Source of the DNA: Gluconobacter vitians
GTDB taxonomy: Bacteria > Pseudomonadota > Alphaproteobacteria > Acetobacterales > Acetobacteraceae
NCBI RefSeq assembly: GCF_015244565.1
Contig: NZ_JABCQG010000001.1
Location: forward strand, 1 to 64,000
Length of the DNA stretch: 64,000 nt
Reading direction: 5' to 3'
The position numbers were made by a program, and so were the translations under genes. How positions within the stretch are numbered: the stretch's first letter is position 1; every line of letters begins with the position of its first letter. A model generated the notes under the pieces. The model saw only the letters and a list, made by a program, of their open reading frames with translations. It was not told the origin of the DNA and searched no databases. Positions 38,731 to 48,179 of the stretch are shown here, piece by piece.

Positions 38731-40302
38731 ATGAGCTTCCACCATCCGTCCTTCGGCACGATCGCCGACGACCGCGTCATTATTTTCGACACCACGCTGC
38801 GCGACGGCGAACAGTCCCCCGGCTTTTCGATGAACCTCGAAGAGAAGCTCCGCATGGCCCATGCGTTGAGCAATCTGGGCGTGGACGTGATCGAAGCCGG
38901 CTTTCCGGTGGCGTCCGAAGGCGATTTCGAGAGCGTGCGTCGCATTGCCGAGGAAGTCCGTGGATCGGTGATCTGTGGTCTGGCCCGTAGTGGTGGCAAG
39001 CGTGACATCGAATCCTGTGGCGAGGCGCTGAAAAAGGCCGAGCGTCCGCGTATTCACAACTTCATTTCCACATCGCCGCTGCACATGAAGTACAAGCTGC
39101 GGATGGAGCCGGAAACGGTTCTGGAAATCATCGCATCGGGCAACCAGAAGGCGCGCCAGTTCACGGATGACGTTGAGTGGTCAGCCGAGGATGGTTCGCG
39201 GACCGAGCCCGATTTCCTGTGCCGCTGCGTGGAAATGGCAATCCGCAACGGCGCCAACACGATCAACATCCCCGATACGGTCGGTTTTGCCACGCCGGAA
39301 GAAATGCGCGCCATTTTCACCATGCTGCGTGAGCGCGTGCCGGGTGCGGATCAGGTGATCTTCTCGACGCATAACCATAATGATCTGGGGCTCGGTGTTG
39401 CCAATACGCTGGCTGCTGTTGAAGGTGGTGCACGTCAGATCGAGTGCACCATCAACGGTATCGGCGAGCGCGCAGGCAATGCGGCGCTTGAAGAAATCGT
39501 CATGGCGCTGCGCACCCGTCACGACCAGTACGGCAAGACGACTGGCATCGAGACGACGAAGCTGCTGGGCATGTCCCGCATGCTGGCCACGATCACGGGG
39601 TTCGATGTCCAGCCGAACAAGGCGATCGTCGGCCGTAATGCGTTCGCGCATGAAAGTGGCATCCATCAGGACGGTATCCTGAAGAACGCCGCGACCTATG
39701 AGATCATGACGCCGGAAAGCGTGGGCTGGAACAAGACCTCACTGGTCATGGGCAAGCATTCCGGCCGTGCGGCCTTCCGCGACAAGCTGGCGCAGCTCGG
39801 CTACCCGCCGCTGGAAGACGAGGCTCTGAACGCCGCGTTCGCGCGCTTCAAGGATCTGGCCGACAGCAAGAAGGTCGTGTTCGACGACGACATCCGTGCC
39901 CTCGTCGATGACGAGAGCCGCGATCATGAGCGCGTGCATCTGATCGCGCTGGAACTGGCCTCCGGAACGAAGCAGAAGGCCCGTGCCAAGCTCGAAATCA
40001 GCGTCGATGGTGCCATTCAGTACGCCGAAGTCAACGGCAATGGTCCGGTCGATGCGGCTTTCCGTGCCATTGGCGAAGCATTCCCGCATACGGCTGAACT
40101 GGCCCTGTTCTCGGTTGCCAACGTCACGGAAGGGACCGACGCGCAGGCCCGCACGACGGTCCGTCTGCAGGAAAACGGCAAGCTCGTGGACGGGCAGGGT
40201 GCTGATGCCGACACGGTGGTTTCTGCCGTCCGCGCCTATATCCACGCTCTGAACAAGCTCCTGACCAAGCGTGAGCGGACGGAGCCGGAGGCGCTTTCCT
40301 GA
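38731..40302 (+). CDS. leuA: 2-isopropylmalate synthase
   Basis: A 523-residue enzyme joining acetyl-CoA and 2-oxoisovalerate, the first step of leucine synthesis. The HMGL-like TIM barrel begins with IIFDTTLRDGEQSPG and carries metal ligands in STHNHNDLGLGVANTL and GIGERAGN. The C-terminal regulatory dimer domain is present (ALELASGTKQKARAKLEI, AVNGN-type EVNGNGPVDAAFRAI), so feedback by leucine is expected. The upstream leader peptide adds transcriptional or translational control. Confidence 0.96.
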   Translation: MSFHHPSFGTIADDRVIIFDTTLRDGEQSPGFSMNLEEKLRMAHALSNLGVDVIEAGFPVASEGDFESVRRIAEEVRGSVICGLARSGGKRDIESCGEALKKAERPRIHNFISTSPLHMKYKLRMEPETVLEIIASGNQKARQFTDDVEWSAEDGSRTEPDFLCRCVEMAIRNGANTINIPDTVGFATPEEMRAIFTMLRERVPGADQVIFSTHNHNDLGLGVANTLAAVEGGARQIECTINGIGERAGNAALEEIVMALRTRHDQYGKTTGIETTKLLGMSRMLATITGFDVQPNKAIVGRNAFAHESGIHQDGILKNAATYEIMTPESVGWNKTSLVMGKHSGRAAFRDKLAQLGYPPLEDEALNAAFARFKDLADSKKVVFDDDIRALVDDESRDHERVHLIALELASGTKQKARAKLEISVDGAIQYAEVNGNGPVDAAFRAIGEAFPHTAELALFSVANVTEGTDAQARTTVRLQENGKLVDGQGADADTVVSAVRAYIHALNKLLTKRERTEPEALS

Positions 40303-40330
40303 TCTTTCAGGTGTCCTGCTTTGCATGACA

Positions 40331-40368
40331 ACAGGCATGTGGAGAAATCTGCATGCCTGTTTTTTTTG
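40331..40368 (+). terminator. leuA terminator
   Basis: ACAGGCATG, a twelve-base loop and CATGCCTGT form a 9-bp stem, followed by about eight T, 28 bases after the leuA stop. Confidence 0.9.
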
Positions 40369-40382
40369 ACACAGCCATAAAC

Positions 40383-40399
40383 AACTATATTTAATAGTT
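40383..40399. promoter_or_regulatory. AT-rich inverted repeat upstream of the TauE/SafE gene
   Basis: AACTAT and ATAGTT flank ATTTA. The surrounding 90 bases are AT-rich, unlike their neighbours, and probably contain the exporter promoter. AT-rich palindromes of this kind are bound by ArsR-type sulfide or metal sensors in some TauE operons, but no such regulator gene is nearby. Confidence 0.4.
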
Positions 40400-40467
40400 T
40401 ATATAGACAGTAGACAAATATAGCACGATCGCTATGGTTCCCTTTCTGGCCGAGACAAGGGATCGTC

Positions 40468-41235
40468 ATGCCGCATTCATGGCTCTACACGCTTTCAGGA
40501 CTGCTGGTAGGATTTCTGGTCGGAATGACCGGTGTGGGCGGCGGCTCCCTGATGACACCGCTGCTGATCCTGCTTTTTGGCGTCAAACCGCAATCGGCAG
40601 TGGGCACGGATCTGCTCTACGCTGCCATCACCAAGATCTTTGGAACGGCGCTCAATCGTCATCATGGTGTTGTACGATGGAGAGTCGTACTTCTTCAGAT
40701 GGTGGGCAGTCTGCCTGCGGGTCTGCTGTGCCTGATCTTCCTGCATCATGCCGGTCCGAGTCCGTTCGTCTCGAAGCTGATTACCGAAGTGCTGGGTGTG
40801 GCGCTTCTGTTGACGGTTCCGGCCATCCTGCTCAAGCCCTGGCTTCAGAAATGGTCAACTGGCGCCGGGACGCTGCGTCCGCAGACAGTCGATATTTTGA
40901 CAGTCGTGCTGGGTGCGGTTCTGGGAACGCTGGTCACGCTGTCATCGGTCGGGGCGGGAGCAATCGGGATGGCGGCGCTGACGGTGCTGTACCCACGGGT
41001 CAGCACGCGTGAACTCGTGGCGACGGATATCGCACACGCCGTGCCGCTGGCGCTGCTGGCCGGCGGCGGTCACTGGCTTCAGGGCGCGGTGGATACCGTT
41101 GTGCTGGTGGAACTGCTGATGGGGTCCATCCCCGGCATCCTGCTCGGGACGTTGCTGGCAGGACGCCTGCCAGAGAACGCTCAGAGGTGGTTTCTGGGTA
41201 TTCTTCTGGCAATCATCGGCCTTCGGATGGTCTGA
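40468..41235 (+). CDS. TauE/SafE (TSUP) family membrane exporter
   Basis: A 255-residue integral membrane protein with about seven to eight TM helices. The N-terminal repeat starts with GLLVGFLVGMTGVGGGSLMTPLLILLFG, the typical TSUP motif, and the second half has VTLSSVGAGAIGMAALTVLYP. Family members export sulfite or other sulfur and organic anions. AAGGGA precedes the ATG. The substrate is not determined by sequence. Confidence 0.88.
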   Translation: MPHSWLYTLSGLLVGFLVGMTGVGGGSLMTPLLILLFGVKPQSAVGTDLLYAAITKIFGTALNRHHGVVRWRVVLLQMVGSLPAGLLCLIFLHHAGPSPFVSKLITEVLGVALLLTVPAILLKPWLQKWSTGAGTLRPQTVDILTVVLGAVLGTLVTLSSVGAGAIGMAALTVLYPRVSTRELVATDIAHAVPLALLAGGGHWLQGAVDTVVLVELLMGSIPGILLGTLLAGRLPENAQRWFLGILLAIIGLRMV

Positions 41236-41260
41236 ACGGGACCATCCTGGCACTCAGGCC

Positions 41261-41749
41261 TCAGTAGCCGTAGCCGCCCTGATAGTTCTGGGGCTGGGGC
41301 TGCTGATAGCCGCCCTGCTGGGAATATCCGCTGTTGGACGGATAGCCGTTGGGATATTGCGGCTGCTGGCAGTTGGTGTTGGGCGGGCACTGGTACTGCG
41401 GCTGCATGTACTGGCCCTGCTGCTGCGGATACGCACCCTGCTGGTTTTGGTAGTAACCCTGCTGCTGGCCGTTGGGGTAACCGCTCTGGTAGCCCGGACG
41501 GTTGGGCGTGGTCACGGCACCGGCGCCGGCACCGAGAACGCCACCGGCCAGGGCGCCGATCGCCGCACCACGGCCGCCGCCAGCAAGCGCGCCGATGGCC
41601 GCACCGGTTCCGCCGCCAAGAAGGCCGCCACCCAGTGCGCGTGAGCCAGGGTCATAATTCCCTTCGCATCCACCCAGAGCCATGACTGTGGCGAATGCTC
41701 CGACCAGCGCCGTACCGCGCAGGGCAGAGTGGGAAAAAGCGGTCCTCAT
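41261..41749 (-). CDS. Glycine-zipper lipoprotein with Gln/Tyr-rich tail
   Basis: A 162-residue lipoprotein with lipobox MALGGC near residue 28, two glycine-zipper repeats (GTGAAIGALAGGGRGAAIGALAGG) likely to insert in a membrane, and a C-terminal 80-residue tail rich in Gln, Tyr, Pro and Gly. The zipper is shared almost exactly with the next gene, so the two are tandem paralogues. The tail looks like a cell-surface or wall-interacting low-complexity segment. Confidence 0.7.
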   Translation of the reverse strand: MRTAFSHSALRGTALVGAFATVMALGGCEGNYDPGSRALGGGLLGGGTGAAIGALAGGGRGAAIGALAGGVLGAGAGAVTTPNRPGYQSGYPNGQQQGYYQNQQGAYPQQQGQYMQPQYQCPPNTNCQQPQYPNGYPSNSGYSQQGGYQQPQPQNYQGGYGY

Positions 41750-41797
41750 AGTCCGAATCCTTGATCGTCTCTAACGGAAGTGAGCTCTGCTTATAGC

Positions 41798-42052
41798 TCA
41801 ATATCCGTTGCGTGGGCGGTTGGGTGTCGTCGCTGCGCCCACTGCCGCACCTGTACCGCCACCGACCAGGGCGCCGATAGCCGCACCGCGACCGCCGCCT
41901 GCGAGCGCACCGATTGCCGCACCGCCGCCTGCGCCGATTAGGGCGCCCGAACCGGCGCGGGCCCCACTGTCATACGGGCTGCCGCACCCGGCGAGAGCCA
42001 CGCCACACAGAGTCAGAGCGGCCAGAAAGCGGGGAGTTGTGAAGGTCTTCAT
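41798..42052 (-). CDS. Glycine-zipper lipoprotein
   Basis: An 84-residue lipoprotein with signal and lipobox (LTLCGVALAGC) and the zipper GAGGGAAIGALAGGGRGAAIGALVGG. The MKTF start at 42052 gives a proper signal; the longer frame to 42124 adds polar residues. It ends in TTPNRPRNGY, matching TTPNRPGYQSG in its paralogue just before the Gln/Tyr tail, so the neighbour is this gene plus an added tail. Confidence 0.7.
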   Translation of the reverse strand: MKTFTTPRFLAALTLCGVALAGCGSPYDSGARAGSGALIGAGGGAAIGALAGGGRGAAIGALVGGGTGAAVGAATTPNRPRNGY

Positions 42053-42129
42053 GACAAAACATCCTGTTGGGCGTTCCGGAAACTGTGATGGCCGGAACGG
42101 TTTTGCGGATTTAGACAGACACAACGTGA

Positions 42130-43386
<1,257 letters not shown>

Positions 43387-43403
43387 GGACTCGCTGACGC
43401 CGG

Positions 43404-44333
43404 ATGCTGTCCATCCATGCCCGGCAGGTGCTTGCAAAGGCCGTCCTGCCCATCCTGATCCTGCTGGCGGTCGGGCTTGTCCTTCTCGGACTGGTCCGTC
43501 GTCCGGCGGTTGACGGGGTGCGACTGATGGCAACGGATTTCATGGCCCCGGCCTATCATGGTCTGGTCTGGCCGCAGGAGCGGGCAAAGGTCTGGCTGAC
43601 GGATCTGCGGGGCGCGACGGATCTGGCGAAGGAAAACGCCCGTCTGCGTGAGGAAAACCGCGCTCTGCGACACTGGTATGATGTTGCCGTGGCGCTTGCG
43701 GCGGAAAATGGCCGCCTCAAGAAAAGCCTGCACTGGATCCCGGAGACGGTGCCCCAGTATGTGACCGGCCGCGTGACGCGCGATGATGGCGGACCATATT
43801 CACGAGCGGTCCTGCTGGATGTCGGAAGCGGCCATGACGTGCGGATCGGGGATGTCGCGCTGGATGCCGCCGGGCTGCTGGGACGTGTGACGGAAGTCGG
43901 GCCCCATACGGTCCGCGTCCTGATGATCAATGACGATGCCAGCCGCATCCCCGTCACCCTGGCCACATCGCATGGCGATGCCATTATGGCCGGTGATGAC
44001 ACGGCCTCGCCCCGCCTGATCTTCTATCCGCAGGATCATCATCCCGTTGAAGGCGAGCGCGTGGAAACCCGCGGCCAGAGCACGATGCCGGCCGGGCTGC
44101 CGGTCGGCACGGTCCATTACAGTGCGCCCAACCGGCCGGTCGTGGTGCCGGATGCGGATCTGGACCGGCTGGATATCGTCCGCGTGTTCGATTACGGCGA
44201 TGACGACTCGCAGGCGCCGGACGCACCGGGCCGTGTGCGCGTGAAGAAGCTGCCGCAGAACCCGATGACCGGCCCGCTGCCGTTTTCATGGCTGCCCAAC
44301 TTTCCGAACATGCCGGGACGGGGAGAGCAGTAA
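43404..44333 (+). CDS. mreC: Rod-shape protein MreC
   Basis: A 309-residue bitopic protein: one TM helix (residues 10-32), a coiled coil (DLAKENARLREENRALRHWYDVA) and the periplasmic beta domain with GRVTRDDGGPYSRAVLLDVGSGHDV and LPVGTVHYS. It links MreB to the wall synthases. The C-terminus is Pro-rich. It follows mreB by 17 bases. Confidence 0.94.
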   Translation: MLSIHARQVLAKAVLPILILLAVGLVLLGLVRRPAVDGVRLMATDFMAPAYHGLVWPQERAKVWLTDLRGATDLAKENARLREENRALRHWYDVAVALAAENGRLKKSLHWIPETVPQYVTGRVTRDDGGPYSRAVLLDVGSGHDVRIGDVALDAAGLLGRVTEVGPHTVRVLMINDDASRIPVTLATSHGDAIMAGDDTASPRLIFYPQDHHPVEGERVETRGQSTMPAGLPVGTVHYSAPNRPVVVPDADLDRLDIVRVFDYGDDDSQAPDAPGRVRVKKLPQNPMTGPLPFSWLPNFPNMPGRGEQ

Positions 44334-44338
44334 GCGCC

Positions 44339-44905
44339 ATGGTTGCCGAGAACTCCACGCCGCATCTGCATTCCGCCGTCGAGCCGAAACAGACCTTCCG
44401 CCGGGCGCTCGACATGGCAGCGCGGGCGGCCATGCCATCCCTGTTCATCATGTTTTCCGCGATCCTGCTTTCCGCACCGTTCGGCATTCCCGGACAGGCG
44501 CAGCTTCAGTTCGGGATTGCGATGTGCACGGTCTGGTTCTGGGCCTACAGCCGTCCTCGCTCCATGCCGGCGCTGGCGGTTTTTCTGTGTGGGCTGGTGG
44601 TGGAGATCTTCAGCTTCGGGCCGCCGGGAACTGTCCTGCTGTCGTTGCTGGTGATTTATGGTGTCTCGCATCACTGGCGCTATGGTCTGTCCCGTCTGGG
44701 CTTCATCGCGGGATGGCTGATTTTCAGTATTCTTGCCGTGCTAGCCTCGTTTTTCCAATGGGCTCTCGTCTGTCTGCATGCGGTTGCATTACTCTCTCCT
44801 GTCCCCGGCCTCTTTCAGGCAGCGCTGACAATCGGTATCTATCCCAGCCTGACCGCGCTGTTTGTCTGGGGACGTCGCACCTTCGCCAATCCCGATCAGG
44901 CCTGA
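44339..44905 (+). CDS. mreD: Rod-shape protein MreD
   Basis: A 188-residue inner-membrane protein with about five to six TM helices in the expected MreD layout (LFIMFSAILLSAPFGIPG, then RPRSMPALAVFLCGLVVEIFSFGPPGTVLLSLLVIYG). ATG at 44339 follows mreC by five bases. The N-terminus is a longer polar segment than in E. coli MreD. Confidence 0.85.
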   Translation: MVAENSTPHLHSAVEPKQTFRRALDMAARAAMPSLFIMFSAILLSAPFGIPGQAQLQFGIAMCTVWFWAYSRPRSMPALAVFLCGLVVEIFSFGPPGTVLLSLLVIYGVSHHWRYGLSRLGFIAGWLIFSILAVLASFFQWALVCLHAVALLSPVPGLFQAALTIGIYPSLTALFVWGRRTFANPDQA

Positions 44906-44982
44906 CAGCATCTTTCATGGTCCGCACATGGCGTGCGGAGCGGAAGGCTGCCTTCTTTTCCGGATCCTGAATTTCTGCCCTG

Positions 44983-46992
44983 ATGTTTTCCCGAAACACT
45001 CCTTTCCGGTCACGGATACGCCAGAAGCGTCAGGCTGAGCCTGTCCGCTCGGGGCGCGGTGTCTTCACGCGCCGTGCGCTGCTGGTCATGGCCGTGCAGG
45101 CTGGAGTTCTCGGCGTGCTCGGGCGACGGCTGTATAATCTTCAGGTCGTGGATGGTGGCCATCTGCGCCAGCTTGCCGAGCGCAACCGGACCAGCAAGCG
45201 CCTTCTGGCCCCGGCGCGGGGCACAGTTCATGACCGTTTCGGCGTGGCGCTGGCAGACAACAAGGTGAGCTGGCGCGCGCTCCTGATGCCGGAAGAGACG
45301 ACCGATATTCCGGCTGTTATTGAACGTTTCTCACAGATCGTCCCGCTGGATGAGCATGACCGCGCCCGGATCGAGCGCGACCTGCGGCACGTCCATAAAT
45401 ATGTCCCCGTCACGCTGCATGAGTTTCTGTCCTGGGACGATATGGCGCGCATCGAGCTTAATGCGCCGTCTCTACCGGGCGTTCTGGTCGATGTCGGATC
45501 GACGCGGCTTTATCCGTTCAAGGACCTGACGGCCCATATCGTAGGCTATGTCGCGCCTCCCAACGAAGAGGACGTGGCAAAGGACACGACGCTCTCGCTG
45601 CCAGGCATGCGTGTCGGGCGTGCCGGGATCGAACAGACGCAGGAAGCCGTGCTGCGCGGCGAGCCGGGTTCGGTGGAAATGGAAGTCAACGCGGTCGGTC
45701 GCGTTATCGGCGAGATCGACCGTGTGGAAGGCCAGCAGGGCGAAGATGTCCGCCTCACGCTGGATTCCGTCCTCCAGAAGCAGGTTCTCAACCGCCTTGA
45801 GGATCGTGTGGCCAGTGCGGTGGTCATGGACTGCCGCAATGGCGAGGTGATGGCGATGGTCAGCACGCCGTCCTTCGATCCGTCGCTGTTTGATTCCGGC
45901 GTCAGTCACGCGCAGTGGAACGAATGGGCCAATGATCCGCGCACGCCGCTGGTGGACAAGGCAGTGTCTGGCCTTTATCCGCCAGGCTCCACTTTTAAGC
46001 CGGCCGTGGCTCTTGCTGCCCTGAAATCCGGTTCCGTCACCGCGCATGACCGCTTCAACTGCCCTGGATATTACGATCTGGGTGGCGTGCGCTTCCATTG
46101 CTGGAACCGTTGGGGGCATGGCCTCATCAACATGCGCGAAGGCCTGAAATATTCCTGCGACGTCTATTTCTATGAAGTGGCGCGTCGCTGTGGGATGGAT
46201 CCGATTCAGGCCGTCGGTAATGCGATGGGGCTGGGCGTTAAGCTGGACATCGAACTGCCGCATGTCCGCTCTGGCATCATTCCCACTCCGGAATGGCGAC
46301 AGCGGCACGGGTTTCACTGGAATGGCGGTGATACGGTCAATGCCGGCATCGGGCAGGGCTTCGTCCAGGTCACGCCGCTTGCCCTTGCGACCTATGTCTC
46401 GCGTATCGCATCGGGTCGGGATGTGCAGCCGCATCTGTTGCGGGCGACCAATGATCAGCTTTCCCCGTTGGCGTCTCTGGATGAGGCGGCGAAGGTCGAT
46501 CTGCCGCCCGATTATCTGGATGTCGTACGCGGAGGTATGTTCGCGGTCGTCAACGAGCCGCATGGCACGGCGCCGAAAGCCCGACTGGACCTTCCCGGTA
46601 TCCAGATGGCCGGCAAGACAGGGTCCGCGCAGGTCCGCCGCGTATCCCGTGCGCTGCGTGAGTCCGGGCATTTCAACTCCATGAATCTGCCCTGGGAGTA
46701 CCGCCCGCACGCGCTGTTCATCTGCTTTGCGCCTTACGACAATCCGAAATATGCGGTGTCCGTCGTCGTGGAGCACGGCAATGCGGGTGCGGATGAAGCG
46801 GCGCCTCTGGCCAAGCTCATCATGACTGACGCGCTGCTGCGCGACCCGGCCAGCGATGTCCGTCCGCCTGCACCTGCGGCTGCTCCGGCCACGGAGCCTG
46901 CCGCAGAGGGTGCCCAGCCTGTGGATACAGCGTCCGCTCCAGCGCCGCAGCCTACAGGGCAGGGGCAATCCGATCCGGGAGTGCCGCAATGA
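44983..46992 (+). CDS. mrdA: Penicillin-binding protein 2 (elongation transpeptidase)
   Basis: A 669-residue class B PBP with one TM helix near residue 35 and a non-penicillin-binding dimer domain. The transpeptidase has Ser336-TFK (GSTFKPA), the second motif in SCDVYFYEV and KTGSAQ with Lys545. A Pro/Ala/Gln-rich tail of about 60 residues follows the domain. It works with RodA to build the lateral wall. Its stop overlaps the rodA start. Confidence 0.95.
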   Translation: MFSRNTPFRSRIRQKRQAEPVRSGRGVFTRRALLVMAVQAGVLGVLGRRLYNLQVVDGGHLRQLAERNRTSKRLLAPARGTVHDRFGVALADNKVSWRALLMPEETTDIPAVIERFSQIVPLDEHDRARIERDLRHVHKYVPVTLHEFLSWDDMARIELNAPSLPGVLVDVGSTRLYPFKDLTAHIVGYVAPPNEEDVAKDTTLSLPGMRVGRAGIEQTQEAVLRGEPGSVEMEVNAVGRVIGEIDRVEGQQGEDVRLTLDSVLQKQVLNRLEDRVASAVVMDCRNGEVMAMVSTPSFDPSLFDSGVSHAQWNEWANDPRTPLVDKAVSGLYPPGSTFKPAVALAALKSGSVTAHDRFNCPGYYDLGGVRFHCWNRWGHGLINMREGLKYSCDVYFYEVARRCGMDPIQAVGNAMGLGVKLDIELPHVRSGIIPTPEWRQRHGFHWNGGDTVNAGIGQGFVQVTPLALATYVSRIASGRDVQPHLLRATNDQLSPLASLDEAAKVDLPPDYLDVVRGGMFAVVNEPHGTAPKARLDLPGIQMAGKTGSAQVRRVSRALRESGHFNSMNLPWEYRPHALFICFAPYDNPKYAVSVVVEHGNAGADEAAPLAKLIMTDALLRDPASDVRPPAPAAAPATEPAAEGAQPVDTASAPAPQPTGQGQSDPGVPQ

Positions 46993-48179
46993 GACGCAAC
47001 GGCCTGAACACTTTCGGCTTTCTCAAATCCGACCGCCGCCTTCTGCGCGCGGAGCCTGATTTCCGGCCCATGGCGCGGCTGCTTCAGGTCAACTGGCTCT
47101 ATGTGTTGCTGGTCTGTCTGCTGGCTGGCGTGGGCTATATCGCGCTCTATTCGGCCGGTGGCGGGTCTGCCAAGCCGTTTGCCGGTCCGCAGATGGTGCG
47201 GTTCGGGTTTGGCCTGGTGATGATGATCGCCGTTTCGCTCGTCAGTCCGCGCATTCTGCGCATGGCGTCGGTGCCGATCTACCTGCTCTCGGTCACGTTG
47301 CTCACCCTCGTGCTACGGATGGGGCATGTGGGGAAGGGGGCCGAGCGCTGGATCAATCTGGCGGGTATGCAGTTCCAGCCTTCCGAATTTGCCAAAATCG
47401 GACTCGTTCTGATGCTGGCGACATGGTTTCACCGCATTGGTAACGAGCGGATGGGCAATCCGCTGCGCCTGATCCCGCCCGCGCTGCTGACGTTGCTGCC
47501 TGTTCTTCTGGTGCTCAAGGAGCCCAATCTCGGAACTGCGACGATCATCGGCGTCATCGGTGCGACGATGTTTTTCGCAGCCGGGATGCGGCTGTGGCAG
47601 ATCCTGCTGCTTGTGGCGCCGCTGCCGTTCATGGGCAAGCTGATCTACAGCCATCTGCACGACTACCAGAAGGCCCGGATCGACACGTTCCTGCACCCCG
47701 AGCATGATCCGCTGGGCGCAGGCTACAACATCATCCAGTCGAAGATCGCACTTGGCTCTGGCGGCATGTGGGGGGAGGGATACCTGCATGGCAGTCAGGG
47801 GCAGCTGAACTTCCTGCCGGAAAAACAGACGGACTTCATCTTCACCATGATCGGTGAGGAGTGGGGTTTTGTCGGCGGGATTGCTGTCATTACGCTGCTG
47901 GGCACGCTCGTCATGGGCGGTATGCTCATTGCCATCCGCAGCCGCAACCAGTTCGGGCGGCTGCTGGGTCTGGGCATTGCGATGGATTTCTTCCTGTATT
48001 GCGCGGTGAACCTGTCGATGGTCATGGGCGCCATCCCGGTCGGTGGCGTGCCGTTGCCGCTCATTTCCTATGGCGGTTCGGCCATGCTGACGATGATGTT
48101 CGGCTTCGGCCTGCTCATGTCAGCCTGGGTGCATCGCAATGAGCGTGATCCCGGCACGGAAGACGATGACGACGACTAA
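46989..48179 (+). CDS. rodA: Rod-shape glycosyltransferase RodA
   Basis: A 396-residue SEDS-family polymerase with about ten TM helices. Family motifs are GKGAERWINLAGMQFQPSEFAKI, KEPNLGTATIIG, FLPEKQTDFIFTMIGEEWGF and the C-terminal GGVPLPLISYGGSAMLTMM. It polymerises glycan with PBP2. The acidic C-terminus (EDDDDD) overlaps the convergent DUF2075 gene by four bases. Confidence 0.96.
   Translation: MRRNGLNTFGFLKSDRRLLRAEPDFRPMARLLQVNWLYVLLVCLLAGVGYIALYSAGGGSAKPFAGPQMVRFGFGLVMMIAVSLVSPRILRMASVPIYLLSVTLLTLVLRMGHVGKGAERWINLAGMQFQPSEFAKIGLVLMLATWFHRIGNERMGNPLRLIPPALLTLLPVLLVLKEPNLGTATIIGVIGATMFFAAGMRLWQILLLVAPLPFMGKLIYSHLHDYQKARIDTFLHPEHDPLGAGYNIIQSKIALGSGGMWGEGYLHGSQGQLNFLPEKQTDFIFTMIGEEWGFVGGIAVITLLGTLVMGGMLIAIRSRNQFGRLLGLGIAMDFFLYCAVNLSMVMGAIPVGGVPLPLISYGGSAMLTMMFGFGLLMSAWVHRNERDPGTEDDDDD

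Noticed and set aside
45472-46989. 505-residue minus-strand frame opposite mrdA
   Set aside because: It is antisense to a clear PBP2 gene, and its composition is that of a shadow frame.
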